Assembly (NCBI GenBank): GCA_030144725.1
Contig: JASKMD010000008.1
Coordinates: 18,311,943-18,375,942, forward strand
DNA from: Haematococcus lacustris
Taxonomy: Eukaryota; Chlorophyta; Chlorophyceae; Chlamydomonadales; Haematococcaceae
Direction: 5' to 3'
Length of the DNA: 64,000 nucleotides
This document shows positions 11,147-27,800 of this stretch, in pieces. Both the position numbers and the translations under genes were made by a program. The notes beneath the pieces were generated by a model that was not told the DNA's origin, did not search any database, and saw only the letters and a program-made list of their open reading frames with translations. The first letter of the stretch is position 1; the number at the start of each line of letters is the position of its first letter.

Positions 11147-11227
11147 GGGTCACATGTGCCCTTCAGGTAGCTCAACACATTGCATGCAGCTGCCCAGTGC
11201 TGCTTGGTGGGTGACGACGTGTGCCTT

Positions 11228-11572
11228 CACTCCTACAATTTAGTCCCTGCGTTTGTCCCTGCGTTCTACCGACCTTGTCCGATCGGGCTGAAATTTTAAT
11301 AGATGGTAGTTTGCAGAAAATAAAACATTATTTTCAGAGAAAATATTTTGAAAAAATCAAAGGCGGCTGCGCTGTGGCCCTGGGGCGTAGGTGCAGGGGT
11401 AAGTGCAGGGATAGGTTGCGGGCCACAGCGCAACAGCTTTTGGATTTTTCCGGATAATTTTCTTGAAAAATATGTTTTATTTTCTGAAAACTGCCATCTA
11501 TCAAATTTTCAGCCCGATCGGACAAGGTCGGTAGAACGCAGGGACAAACGCAGGGACTAAATTGTAGGAGTG
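11228..11572. mobile_element. Foldback MITE, copy b (345 bp)
   Basis: Same family, same ends CACTCC...GGAGTG, flanked by TT on both sides (11226-11227 and 11573-11574). The inverted RT copy at 10524-11146 carries the uninterrupted sequence with a single TT, proving the boundaries and the 2-bp duplication. CACT-type termini with a 2-bp TSD recall EnSpm/CACTA elements, but the superfamily is only a guess. Confidence 0.92.
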
Positions 11573-11574
11573 TT

Positions 11575-12955
11575 GCCAGAGCACCCACTGCAAAAGCAAT
11601 GTCTGGGCGTGTGCAGCATGTCAGGTACAGCAGGCTACCTACCAAGGCGCTGTATTGATGCACTGAAGTGTCAAGTGGGTCTCCCTCCCTGACTAGCTTA
11701 ATGGCTGGTGCCATGGGCACTGGCTTGCTGTGTGAGGACGACATGCTGTGTGTGGTAACCAGCTCATTGATGAATTGTCGCTGATCAAGCATGATAGTGC
11801 CCTCTGCCCTGTTCCTGGTGATTTGCACTCCCAGGAACCACCTGGTGTCGCCCATGTCTTTGATGTTGAAGACAGAGGCGAGTTGCTGCTTGACATGTGC
11901 CAGGCCTGCAGTGTCCCCCTGCTGAGTACACAGCAGGCAGTCATCCACATAGACCAGCAGGTAGACTGGGCCTGATGGCAACTGCAGGGTGAACAAAGCA
12001 GGATCTGTCTGAGAAGCCTAGAACCCTATGGCAAGTAACTCCTCACAGAGGCGTGCATGCCATGCCCTGGGTGCCTGCCTCAGACCATACAGAGCCTTTT
12101 GCAGGCGACACACTGTGTTACTGCTGCCCTCCTCAAAGCCCTCTGGCTGCTGCACATAGATGACCTCATGCTCTTCAAGCTTGCCATTCAAAAAGGCTGT
12201 CTCAAAGTCAAGCTGGTGAATCTCCATGTTCTCGGCTGCCGCTTTGGCTAGGACTGTGCGCAGTGTGGTATGCTTGCTGACAGGTGCATACACATCACCG
12301 ACATCCACACCTGACACTTGCAGAAAGCCTTTGGCTACCAGTCGGGCCTTGAAACGCTCAATGTCTCCTGCAGCATCACGCTTTATCTTTAGTACCCACT
12401 TAGTGGGCAAGACACGTGCACCACTGGGCCTCTCAGTCAAACACCATGTCTGGTTAGCATGCAACGACTCAAGCTCAGAGCGCATGGCCTCACGCCACAT
12501 GTCAGCCTGTGGCCCTGACAAAGCCTCACTGACTGATGGAGAGTCATTGTCATGGGAGGTGGACGTGGATGTGGCATGCAGAGACAAGTGCCTGAGCCGG
12601 TGAGGTGGTAGTCGTTCCCTTGGTGGGTTGCGACGTGGTGCGGGGGCAGCAGGGGGAGCATGTGGTGCAGAGGGAGCAGGTGCAGGCAGGGGAGCAGGTG
12701 CAGGCAGGGGAGCAGGTGCAGGCTGAAGTATGTACCTGCCTATGCCAGAAGGCTGACTGCTGACAACTGTAGAGTGGCTGGGTTGTGCAAGAATGCCGCT
12801 GCCTCTGCTGCTGGCTGATCCACCAAACAGATTGCGTCTGACCTGACTCTTGCTGTCTTCATCGTCAGACTGACCGCTGTCACTGTCATCCTGTATGACT
12901 CTCCAATCTATAGGTCTGGACCTAGGATGTTGTGCACTGGAGCCAGGTGCGCTGC

Positions 12956-12987
<32 letters not shown>

Positions 12988-13036
12988 GTTCTGTCTTGAC
13001 TCCCACTGTCATCTGAGCCAGAGTCGCTGGTGTCAG

Positions 13037-13077
<41 letters not shown>

Positions 13078-13283
13078 TGCTGTTGCTGACGTCTGTCCCC
13101 CTCACTAGGGAGTCTGGCAGGCTGCAGATCAGGCTGCGGGCTGGGTGGGTAGGGTCGAAGCAGCACGCTGTCAGGCAGGACTGCTAGGCCGCCATTCCTG
13201 GTTCTGCTCAGCTCATCAGTGGCTGGTGCTAACTCATCAAAAGTCACATCCTTGCTCATCTGCTCCCTTCCATCCAGAAACAC
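11575..13283 (-). pseudogene. copia reverse transcriptase region (minus strand copy)
   Basis: After a Gln/Ser-rich linker (CAG/CTG tracts at 12945-13085) the RT begins ALSGPQADMWREAMRSELES, then TKWVLKIKRDAAG, LDFETAFLNG and YGLRQAPRAWH. A stop near 12018 is followed in the same strand by TDPALFTLQLPSGP and the catalytic YVDD box (LLVYVDDCLL). At 11575, after VGALA, the frame is broken by the MITE at 11228-11572; RT sequence (RHTSSPTKQHWAAA) continues on its far side at 11226-11147. Decayed, not functional. Confidence 0.92.
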
Positions 13284-13602
13284 TTTGTAGGCCTTAGACC
13301 CTGGCTGGTATCCAATGAAGACTCCTGCTGCTGCCTTTGGCTGCAGCTTGCTGCGCTGATGGCGTGGGATGTGTACCCAGACCTTGCTGCCAAAGATCCT
13401 GAGTCCTTACACGTCAGGCTTGACACCGAAAAAGACCTGCCATGGAGTCTGACTCAGACCTGTCACAGGCAGCACACATCTGACATGATTCGCTGCTTTC
13501 GCTGCCAAAGCCCAGAACTCTATGGGCAGGTGAGCTGCATGTAGCATGCTGCGAAGCTTTTCAACTATTGTCCTGTTCAGTCTCTCAGCAGCTCCATTCT
13601 GC

Positions 13603-15837
13603 TCAGGGCTGTAAGGGGCTGAATGCTGATGCAGGATACCTTTGCTGTTGCAGAAGGCCTGCACTGTCTTGTTTACATACTCGCTTGTTTACATACTCGC
13701 TGTCAGTTCTAATAGCTTTGCACTTGCTGCCAGATTGGGTCTCTAGCTGCTGGATGACTGTAATAATGCAAACTGGCACCTGGTCCTTGCTGCGAAGAGG
13801 CATGACAACTGAAAATTTGGTGAACTCATCCAGGAAAGTAGCAAGGTAGCGGCTGCCGTCTCTGGCTGCCAAGCTGAATGGGCCACACACATCCATGTGA
13901 ATTAGTTCAAGTACAGCTGTCACAGCTGGTGCATTGGGAGATGGCAGGGGAAAGTGTACATGCCTATGCTGTTTACCTAAGACACATCCCTCACACACTG
14001 CTGGATCAGATCCTGCTGCTCGAAATTGTGAGGCTGCAGTGTCAACACCGCTAACCATATGCTCTCGCTGCATGCGTTCAAGTACAGAGTATGATGCATG
14101 ACCAAGCCGCTCATGCCACACCTTGGGTGAAACTGAAGTCCTGCTGTGGCCGCTGCTTGCTGAGTCCAGCAGCTGTTGCTCAGAGGTAGACTCCTCAGGG
14201 CCTGACACTGAGGTAGCAGCAGTAAGATTAGCAGTTGTTGCTGAGATAAAGCTGCTGCATAGCTGGTTGGGTGCTGATGGAGCCATTACGATAGAGGCAG
14301 CTTGGAACGGATAGCTGTCATTCTGCTTTGGTACCTGCATGCACAGGCTGTGTCCTCGATAGCTGCCCTCCATCAGGCAGCTGTCACCTTGAAAAATAAA
14401 CTTGTAGCCTGCAGTTGTGGCTTGGGCGACAGAGACAAAGTTAGCTGATGCAGAGGGTACTAGCAGTGCATGCTTAAGACACAAAATACCCTGATCTGTC
14501 CTGAGCCAGGCATCTCCCTCACCAACTGCATTAAGCTGATGGCCAGCTGCTGCCAGGTAAACAGGCTGTGGAGCTGTGTAGGGGAGAAAGCTGGTGAGAC
14601 TGCTGGCATTGGTGCAAATATGCTTTGATGCTCCTGAGTCAATGAAGTAGGGCATGTGAGGGTCGCCATCAATCAGGTATTGCCTGGGGTTCTGAGCTGA
14701 GACAGGCTGGCCATGACGGCTGGTGAACAGCCTTGCTCTGTTAGGGCTGAGGCTGCTCTTACCAGCAGCAGGGCTGTATGATCTACCCTTGCCTGGGCTG
14801 CCAGCCCTGCCTGGGCTGTGACCAGAGGTCCTGGCTGGGCTGTCGTCAGCTCTGCCTGGGCTGGATAGCAGCATTGACCTCAGCCTCTCTCGCTGGCTCC
14901 TGTCAAAAGTGCGACACTCAGCCATGATGTGTCCCTCTTTGTTGCAGAAATGACAGGTCATGTGAGCATTCTCTTCTCTAGTGTTGTGATCTGAGTGAGC
15001 CGGGGAGCTGCTGCGCTGCATGGCTGTGTTGCTGCTCCTGCCTGGCTGGGGTACCCTGCCCCCCCCCCTGCCTCGCCATCCCGACCCCCCTGAGTAACCA
15101 GCCCCCCTGGGTGAGAATGAGGAGGAGGAGGCCCAGAGAGAGGAGGAGGATGAGGTGTCAAGCTGCTTTTGCCGATCCAGCTGCAGGTCTGCTTTCCGGT
15201 ATTGCAGGACCGTTTTGACTTTGCTCAGGACCAGTGCTGCGCTAGACTGATCATAGCGAAGCTGTTCCACGGTCGGTCTGAACTCATCAGGCATGGCAGC
15301 CAGCACTGACAGTACGATGGAGGTGTCAGAGGGATTGCAGTTGCATGCTCGCAGGTTGGCTTGCAGCATTTGCAGTCGGCTGAAGAATTGGGAGATGGTC
15401 TCACCAGGATTCAGTCTGAGCATAGACAGTTGCTGTTGTAGCTGGGTCTGGTGTGCGAGGGAGGACTGGGTGTACTCAGCTTTGATATTGTCCCAGGCGT
15501 CCTTGGCTGAGACTGCAGAATCAACGGCGAAAAGGTGCTAAAGACTGACGTAGCGTAGTATCATGGCTTTGGCTTTCGCGTCTGCGGTGTTCTCTGCATC
15601 GCGCACAGTAAGCGCTGTTGCATAGGCATCTTGCGTAGCCTGCGAGGAGCCTTGGATAGGCGCTGTGGGCAAGGGGGTGATGCCTCTGTCGACGATCTGA
15701 AATAGGTTGTGCTCGATGAGCGCGTTTCTGACGCGGATCTGCCAGAACTGAAAGTTATCATCAGTGAGCAGGTCAATCTGGGCTCCCGGCCCAATCGACG
15801 AAGCCGCCATCGCCGAACGACTAACTGTCGGACGCAC
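13603..15837 (-). pseudogene. copia gag-protease-integrase, interrupted by a stop and a frameshift
   Basis: Starts MRPTVSRSAMAASS at 15837. A UBN2-type gag segment (DNFQFWQIRVRNALIEHN) is cut by a TAG at 15538-15540 and resumes in the same frame (FAVDSAVSAKDAWDNIKAEY). Then come a gag Zn knuckle, CHFCNKEGHIMAEC; the aspartic protease core, YFIDSGASKHIC; the gag_pre-integrase region, KVWHERLGHASYS; and the integrase core with the first catalytic Asp in IHMDVCGPF. Frame is lost after RTDSEYVNK because a 16-bp segment is duplicated. The integrase then continues in another frame (13664-13407) with NGAAERLNRTIVEK, which supplies the catalytic Glu. So no intact polyprotein is encoded. Confidence 0.93.
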
Positions 15838-15877
15838 GACCCCTTCCCGGCGACTTACTGGTGCCTTTCACGCGTCT

Positions 15878-15898
15878 GCGTGCGTGGGCCCATAACCC
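15878..15898 (-). promoter_or_regulatory. Retrotransposon primer-binding site: half-tRNA-iMet type
   Basis: On the plus strand GTGGGCCCATAACCC ends at 15898, directly abutting a TG dinucleotide (15899) that would be the LTR edge on the minus strand. This string equals the anticodon stem-loop of eukaryotic initiator tRNA-Met (anticodon CAU). Drosophila copia primes minus-strand synthesis with a tRNA-iMet 5' half cleaved in the anticodon arm, so position and sequence both fit. The tRNA sequence is recalled, not searched. Confidence 0.75.
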
Positions 15899-16500
15899 TG
15901 TAGAGAGCGTAGGGTGCTCCAGCTGCTCCAGCTCCCCCAATAACCCCTTCAATGGACCCGCCCCTGCTCAAGTCCCCAAGTTAAGGCAACTGGTCCCATC
16001 GCATGGTCCCATCGTGTAAAGGTCTGTGCTTCCATAGAAAACCTAAGTCACGCTGTTGTAGTGTGACCGTGCTGTAATGCTGATCCTGGATCTCCGCATG
16101 CAAGTGTAAGATCAATACCGGTGGCGGAGTTCAAAGGGTTGGCTGAGCTCTCGAATGGATGGAGACAACCGAACACTTTTCTGAGAGACCTCAAAACACC
16201 ATTGACCGTTGTAGCCTCACGTTTAAGTGGTTTCCGACCTTTATCCTGGCTGTGAACAGTTCATGGCTAGGGATCGTCCCAAGCCATCGAACGTTAGACT
16301 AGGTTGTGTGGGTGTGAGCAGCAGGCTGGCCATGTGTGGTACCGGGCCTTGCAGCCCTCACATTGTGTAGAGAGCGTAGGGACAGACGCGGCACTCAGCT
16401 TAGGGTTCTTACATAACTAACTGCTGACGGCACTAAGCACACTGCTCATTGCCTACCTGTAGAGAGCGTAGGGACAGACGCGGCACTCAGCTTAGGGTGC
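15899..16500. repeat. LTR-edge motif TGTAGAGAGCGTAGGG in three copies
   Basis: The motif starts at 15899 (beside the primer-binding site), about 16375 and about 16459. The last two share ~40 bp (continuing ACAGACGCGGCACTCAGC) and are 84 bp apart. I read 15899 as the inner edge of the copia 5' LTR; its outer edge and the meaning of the other two copies (solo LTR ends or LTR-internal tandem) are unresolved. Confidence 0.55.
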
Positions 16501-16569
16501 CGAGGTCTGCCCCTCTAACTGCCTTAAGACAGACAGTCTCACTCTCTCACTCTGCAGCCTGAGTGCTGT

Positions 16570-17211
16570 CAAACATGTCTCACACTCCCGGTGCTCAATA
16601 TCTTTTGCACCAGGACATGTTCACAACACATTGCGATGCCTACTGCCAGCAGTTGGGATGGCTCACTTGGCTCAGATGAGGGAATGTTGGCCTTGATGTA
16701 CACCATCTTCTCCACTGTGGCCACATTAAGCTGTGACGTTTTAGCATTGGAGGTGTTGCCCCGGCATGACCAGTTCCGCACCGCTGCTGCAGTAGTGACA
16801 TGCATGGACAGCCAGCATACCGCAGCCTGGCTGAAGAACTTTAGGGACCACTAGTAAGAACAACATGCCGCCATCAGGTTTCATGACCAGGAAGTTTATG
16901 AGTGGCGACACCCTGTCTGCAAACTTGTTCTTCCAACCGTCTGATATGATAACGAAGCCTACATGTGAACATGCACAACAACCAGGCTTGGGGGAGCAGG
17001 GCTGGGCTGGGCTGAGCTGGGCTATATTGGCCGGGAGAGATGTGTTGATGGCTAGGACTGGGAGGTGGTGGATGTGGGGGATGGGGGAGGGGAAGGGGGA
17101 GGGGAGGGGGAGGTGCATGGGAGGGTGGGGAGGAGGGGGAGGGGGAGGGGGGAGCAAGCATCTCACCTTTGCTAACTCACGGAGCTCCCTCAAGGTCACC
17201 TGCTTGACCAC
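16570..17211 (-). pseudogene. hAT-type transposase fragment (DUF659-like)
   Basis: On the minus strand HVGFVIISDGWKNKFADRVS followed by INFLVMKPDGGMLFL (about 16990-16865) matches the DUF659 block of hAT-related transposases (pattern xSDGWxxxxxxxxxNxLV). Further on, in another frame, comes RNWSCRGNTSNAKTSQLNV (about 16780-16700), like the NWS block of the hAT C-terminal dimerisation region. A possible first exon, MVKQVTLRELRELAKV, starts at 17211. The DDE region between is missing or scrambled, so this is a relic. Termini not found. Confidence 0.65.
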
Positions 17212-17228
17212 TTGACTTCAGTGCGCCA

Positions 17229-17757
17229 TTGTACGCCAAAGTACCAAAAGCTATTTATTGGTTTTTACTGCATGGGCTGACAGTCTTCGGGGTGGGCCCC
17301 CCCTACCCAGCCCCCTGCCCAGTCACCTACCATGAAGCCCAGCCTGGCTGCAGCCTGGCTGTAGCACAGCTGGACAGCCCCACAGCTGCTCCTGCCTTGC
17401 CCCACAGCTGCATAGCACCACAGCTGCTCCAGCCCAGCACCACAGCTGCTCTGCTCTCTAGCTCCTGCCTAGCACCAGGGTAGAACAGGTGCCTTCACCA
17501 TCACTCCAGCGGGGGCCATACATACGCCATTGTAAGACTGTATTCACCATCACAGCTGTAGCTGGTGCCCTTTGGACAGAGTCATGCCCTTTGGACAGAG
17601 TCAAGTTGCCCACCTGCATCGGACTTGGCAACAGCTGGTTGGCATGGTTTGTCTTTCAGGTGGTTCTTGCCTTGCTGCCGTTGCAGTGTGGATCGCTGTT
17701 ACATGCACAATTGACGATGAGGCTTGTGCAACAGTCTCACATAGGTCTTACAGTCTT
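17229..17757. other. Intergenic, no gene recognised
   Basis: No conserved protein. Contains a tandem duplication of CCCTTTGGACAGAGTCA (17569-17606) and CACAGCTGCTCC repeats at 17380-17460. Two CATACGCCATTG-like strings occur near 17223 and 17520. Confidence 0.4.
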
Positions 17758-17808
17758 CAACTCCTGAACCCCACAGCCCTCATGCTACACTAAAATAAAG
17801 CATGAGTT
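17758..17808 (-). repeat. Fanzor 3'-terminal segment, short relic (E)
   Basis: CAACTCCTGAACCCCACAGC followed by the CTCATGC/GCATGAG hairpin: the last ~50 bases of the Fanzor 3' segment found at 46714-46945 and 59151-59375, here without any coding part. Beyond it, to 18539, I see no gene, only a GGACTCCGACTCCGG-type inverted motif at 18111-18200 shared with 59091-59135. Confidence 0.75.
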
Positions 17809-18539
17809 AGTCTTTAACGGCGCTGAACATGTGCATCTCTGATGCTCTGATATTGCAAACTGGTCAGCGGCTCTTTGACTTTGCGGCTGCTTCTGGAATT
17901 GCGGCGCTCCTTTGCTTGCCTCTTGACGATGCGTCCCTGCTCCCAATACCACTGCACCACACTGAGGATGACTATAATGATTGCACGCCTCCATCGACGA
18001 CGACGAAGCTGGCGCCGCACATCATCATCGCCATCCATCGCAACTCGCAGCACACAGCTCGCAGCTCACAGCCTCGTTCGATCCTTCAAGTTCCTACGGC
18101 TGCAGGTGGACTCCGACTCCGGGCTTCGGAGCGATGGAAAGGGGTGGAACTTAAAAAAAGTGTTGACTCTAACTCCGCCCGGAGTCCATTGGAAAGGGGG
18201 CCATACACGGGAGACTAACCGCTGCCCGCGTCCCTAAAGGCATCCGGCAGCGGAGGAGCCGTCGTTACCTCATTTGCGCCGATCCGTCTCTGGTGCCGTC
18301 AGGTGTGTGAGTTGCTCCCTTTGTTTTGCAGCATTTCGCAACATAGTGCCGTCAACGTTCAGTGCTGCTAAACGTACCGTCTAGTGCCGATAGTGCCCTC
18401 TGCCTTTGCAGGGTTTTTATCCTGCAGCGGTGCATCCTTCCCTCTGCCTTCACGGTCTGTACAGAAAGCTCTGCCACAGAACACGACAGCAGCTGTCACT
18501 TGGCCCTTACACAGGCATTGAGCAGGCAACGCACCAGGC

Positions 18540-23693
<5,154 letters not shown>

Positions 23694-23923
23694 GATCGTT
23701 GCTGAACAGGTCGTCGCCGATGCTGCTTGGTATCAGGATGGCAGCCCAAACATGTCCATGCGATCCAAGGTTTACGAGACTGTCGTCAATCGGCGTCGCC
23801 AAAGTATGGGAGCATCCACTGTCGACTTAGACATAGCAAGATCGACAACATGCCGCCGATTGCAAGCAATGCCATCACGTCAGGCCATCACACAACCCGT
23901 GCACTTTGTCGTAACAATACACT

Positions 23924-24848
23924 TTAATTGTTGTCCGCCCCCAACCTATCCGTCCCTAACAACCCTCCCCCAACCCGTTCCCCTGGTGCGATCGTGGCTG
24001 CCGCTTCCTCCCCAACCTCGCCTGATGACGCTGCGCTTGTTTTGTCGCCGGCTGTATGGCTCACCGGCGACCCCGACTCGCTTGCTTGCTGTAAAGACAC
24101 TCCTGCTGCAGGCTCCGGCTCTGGCGTACGCTGTGCTACTTCCGCTTGATGTGCCGCCTGTGTGCCTTGAGGCTGCGCCCCAGTCAGCCGTCCGGCTGCC
24201 TCCAGCTGGGCTCTGTGCTGCTGTCTGCGCGCCGCAACCGCCTCCTGCCCCTCGGCCGCGATCTGCTCCGCGATGATTCGGTGCCTGGCTTCCTCGTCCG
24301 TTTCCAGCGGCCGGTGCGCGACCCGGGCCTGGCGTGCGCGCAGGACCATGACCAGGAGCAGCACCAGCGCGGCGAGGAACGCGGTTTCGCCGACATCTTT
24401 CTGCCCGGTCACTGCTGTCGCGAGGTCAACCAGCCCCGCGTTCTGCAACCACTGCCAGAGCCCCAGCTCTACGCGCATGACGGAGCGGTGCGGCAGCAAG
24501 CTCGCGGCGACGCTGGTCCACTGGCCCAGCACACTGGTGTGCGGCGGACGCAGGACGAACACGTTGTCCCACACAGACGTCCCGAGGGCGGGCAGCCTGG
24601 GCCGCAGCCACGCCCAGACCTGGTGCAGCAGCAGCCATGCCTTGGCGCAGTAAACAGCCAGCGCGGCGTCCTGACTGGTGTGCAGTGCCATGTCGTAAAA
24701 GCGGCCAGCCAGCGTGAGGTCTTGGGGCACACCAGCACCGAACTCGTGCATGAAGCCCAGGTTGAACATGGCCTCAGGGGAGCGTTCTTGGTATGCCTGC
24801 AAGGGGAGTCAACAGTGCCACGGACTTGGTCACCTTCACCCTCACCCT

Positions 24849-24880
<32 letters not shown>

Positions 24881-27800
24881 GACACACCCTCACCCTCACC
24901 CTCAGACACACTCTCACCCTCAGACACACCCTCACCCTCACCCTCAGACACATCCTTACGACAAGCAGTAGGGGGAGGTGACATCAGCATGCTGCTACAG
25001 ATCAACGCATCGTGTGCTTATTATTGACTATATGCCATTGTGCCAGCCAGCATGGGGTGGTCAGCGCAGAGCCAGTCGCACCTCGTAGTAAATGGCTGAT
25101 GAGCGAGCCCAATCTTGATTGACTCCGTCTCCATGGAAGTAGGCGTCTGCCATGGCCAACAGACTGGCCACGTTGCCCATCTCTGCGCTGCGCTTCAGCA
25201 GCTGGAACGTGACGTTGGCAGCTTGACCCTCTGCACCAGCAAGGCAGCAGGGCAGCAGGGCGCTGGGGAGATTGTCAGGGTCAGGGTGAGGGTGAGGGTC
25301 AAGTTCAGGGTCGGGATCAGCGTTTTTGAAGCCGTCCCAGTGCTGAGCCTGGGACTCGGGGTCATTAGGGGCACTCCCGCTCACCTGCCCTCACATAATC
25401 CTTGGCCAGCAGCCAGGCTGCGTTAGACTGCCCAAGCTCCATGCCCGCCTCGCCTGCGCCGCCATGCAGGGCAGCAGGGCAGCAGTGATCCCAACAAGCA
25501 GGGTTGGTCCAAAGGCATGGCGCATGAGCCACCACATCCCACACAGCATGCGCTTACAGCTAGGCTTGTTTGCAACCATGATATGCGCTGCAGAACAGGT
25601 CTGCCTGTGTTATGCACAGCCTCAAGAGGAGGATGTCAATGGGGGGTTCCACAAGAGCTGGCAGGGAAAGTTTAGGCAGTGACCCTTGTCACCCATGGCC
25701 TTCCCATACACGCTGAGATGAGCTTCACATGGACAGGGAGATGCACAACGCAGTTGGCGGTGGTGACTGTTCAGCTCCTGGCAGCCGTCTGTGTGACCCA
25801 TGGGCTAAGGGCGATGAGGGCGATGCCGGCAGGGAGGGTGACGCAATGGTGGTGGCAGCTGCAGGGGTTTGTTCAGCCCAGCCCCAAACCCACTGTGGTG
25901 CCGGCAGCTGCTGGAGTGTCTGGTCTAAACTAGCTGGTATTTGTCCTGCTCCTGCCATCGCCGTGTGCACAGGGTCTACAGCGGTGCCACTGGGGAGTGT
26001 CGACACCCATGCCAACCCCTCCTGCCTTGGCCCTCTTCTGTCCGTCCGCCACCAGCTCTGCTCTCAGTGCCCAAACCGCTCATGGCCAACAGGCTGACCT
26101 GCTTGCAGGTAGTGCCAGGCTGCGGCCTTGTAGTGGCCCTGGAAGTAGGCCTCGTGCCCCTGCTGCAGGTTGGCGGCCACGGGACCTCGCTCAGCAGCCA
26201 GCTTCAGCAACAGGGAGGCTGGACGGCAGTTCCTGCACGCGCACATACACATTCAGCTCTGTAATCTACACAGCATGACGTACACAGCGCAACCTCAAAG
26301 GTGGAACTCATTGAAGGCACCAAGGCTGCATATGCTTGTAAAAGAGCCTTGAGCTGCAAGTTCAGCATGTTCAACCATTTGTTCAGCATGCTCAGCTTGT
26401 CTCCATTGTCAGCCTCAAACTATTTGTGTGCCATGGATTCTGGTGATCGACACTGAGGCTATTGGCATATGTTTCCATGTCATGGCCTGTCATGGCCCGT
26501 CCTATCCAGACCTGACTGCACCTGACCTGACCTGGCACTAGAGCTGGCAGGCCCTGGCACTAGAGCTGCACGCACTTGAGTGTGCCTTTCCCAGCCAGGT
26601 GCATCATTGCCACGTTGTACATGGCCAGCAGGTGACCCGCATGAGCCGCCAACATGAGGTAGGAGAAGGCGCGCTGCACGCTCTTGCGCCTCACACCCAC
26701 CCCCTGCACCTCACACAGCGCATGCACTCAGGCTGCTGCCCAGCACAGCTGTGCGCTGGCATGATGATGTGCCCTGATAGCCTGGCAATGCCCAGGACAT
26801 GCATGCCTCCAGCGGCATGGGCCTGATGACAGGGATTCGGTAGACAGCTAGCCCCCTTGATGTGACAGAAGTGGATGAAACCTTGCTGGTGGCGATGAGA
26901 TTAAGATGTCATGAAATGGTGTAATGGCAGCGATGGCGGCCTTGACTACACTAGCTGTGCCTTGGCTGGCCAAGCGGAGTCAGGCCCCAGCAAACCTTGA
27001 CCTGCGCCCCAGGGCCTTGACCCTGACCACCACACCGCCCAAGCCTCAGCTTCCACCACCTGCACTGGCTAGTGCATGGAAATGCCTGAACCTAAGCCTG
27101 GGCATCAGCTCCCACCACCTGCGTGGGCTAGTACTGGGCAATGCCTGGGCCTGGGCCTCAGCTCCACATACCTGTAGGTGCATGACCCCTAGGTAGTAGT
27201 GGGCGTCCACGTGGCCCTGCTCCGCTGCCTGCACCCCTCAGCAAGCAGGGCAGCAGTGGGCAGCAGTGGGCAGCAGTGGACAGCAGTGGGCAGCAGCCGG
27301 ACAGCAAAGGCATGCAGTCTCCATGGTGCCAAAGCAGCCAGCACACGCCCCACATCAGTGCATGGACAACTCAGCATGCAAGCTGCACACAAGGTGGCGT
27401 GGAAGCAGTGCAGGGCCATGCTCCTACAGTAGGCTGGCGGAAACAGTATGTGCCAGCCTAAATGGAAACAACCTCAACTGTGTCCAACCTCTTCAAACCG
27501 CCCCATTGGCTACAGGGCTTCTGCAGCAGGCTGATAGCAGCTAGCATTGAACTATGCTGTGCTTGTGACTTTGCGTCAGGACCCATTACTTCAATTCTGC
27601 TCTCAGCTGCTACTGCTACTGCCGTGAAGCTGCCACCGCACGACCAGCTGCATTGCTTCACTTCCTAAAGGCCGACACAGTGTTTAGCCAGCTGCTGCTA
27701 ATGCCAGGCAGCTGCCACCGCGACTGCGGTACAGCACCCAGGCTGCCGCCTCAGCTGCCACCCTGCCAGCCTCCTGGTACCCCTACTGCGCCACATGCTC

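Larger units (their letters stand above)
9810..15898 (-). mobile_element. Degenerate Ty1/copia LTR retrotransposon
   Basis: One minus-strand element from its primer-binding site (15878-15898) to a decayed RNase H end (~9830). Domain order gag - zinc knuckle - protease - integrase - RT - RNase H is that of Ty1/copia. Damage: an in-frame stop in gag (15538-15540), a 16-bp tandem duplication frameshifting integrase (13668-13699), an inverted duplication of the RT core (10524-11146), and foldback MITEs at 9981-10326 and 11228-11572. A downstream LTR was not identified; the 3' end runs into the dispersed repeat at 9540-9805. Confidence 0.93.

Noticed and set aside
24834..24955. Interstitial telomere repeat
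   Set aside because: The unit is ACCCTC, not TTTAGGG or TTTTAGGG, and it lies inside an HRD3 intron.
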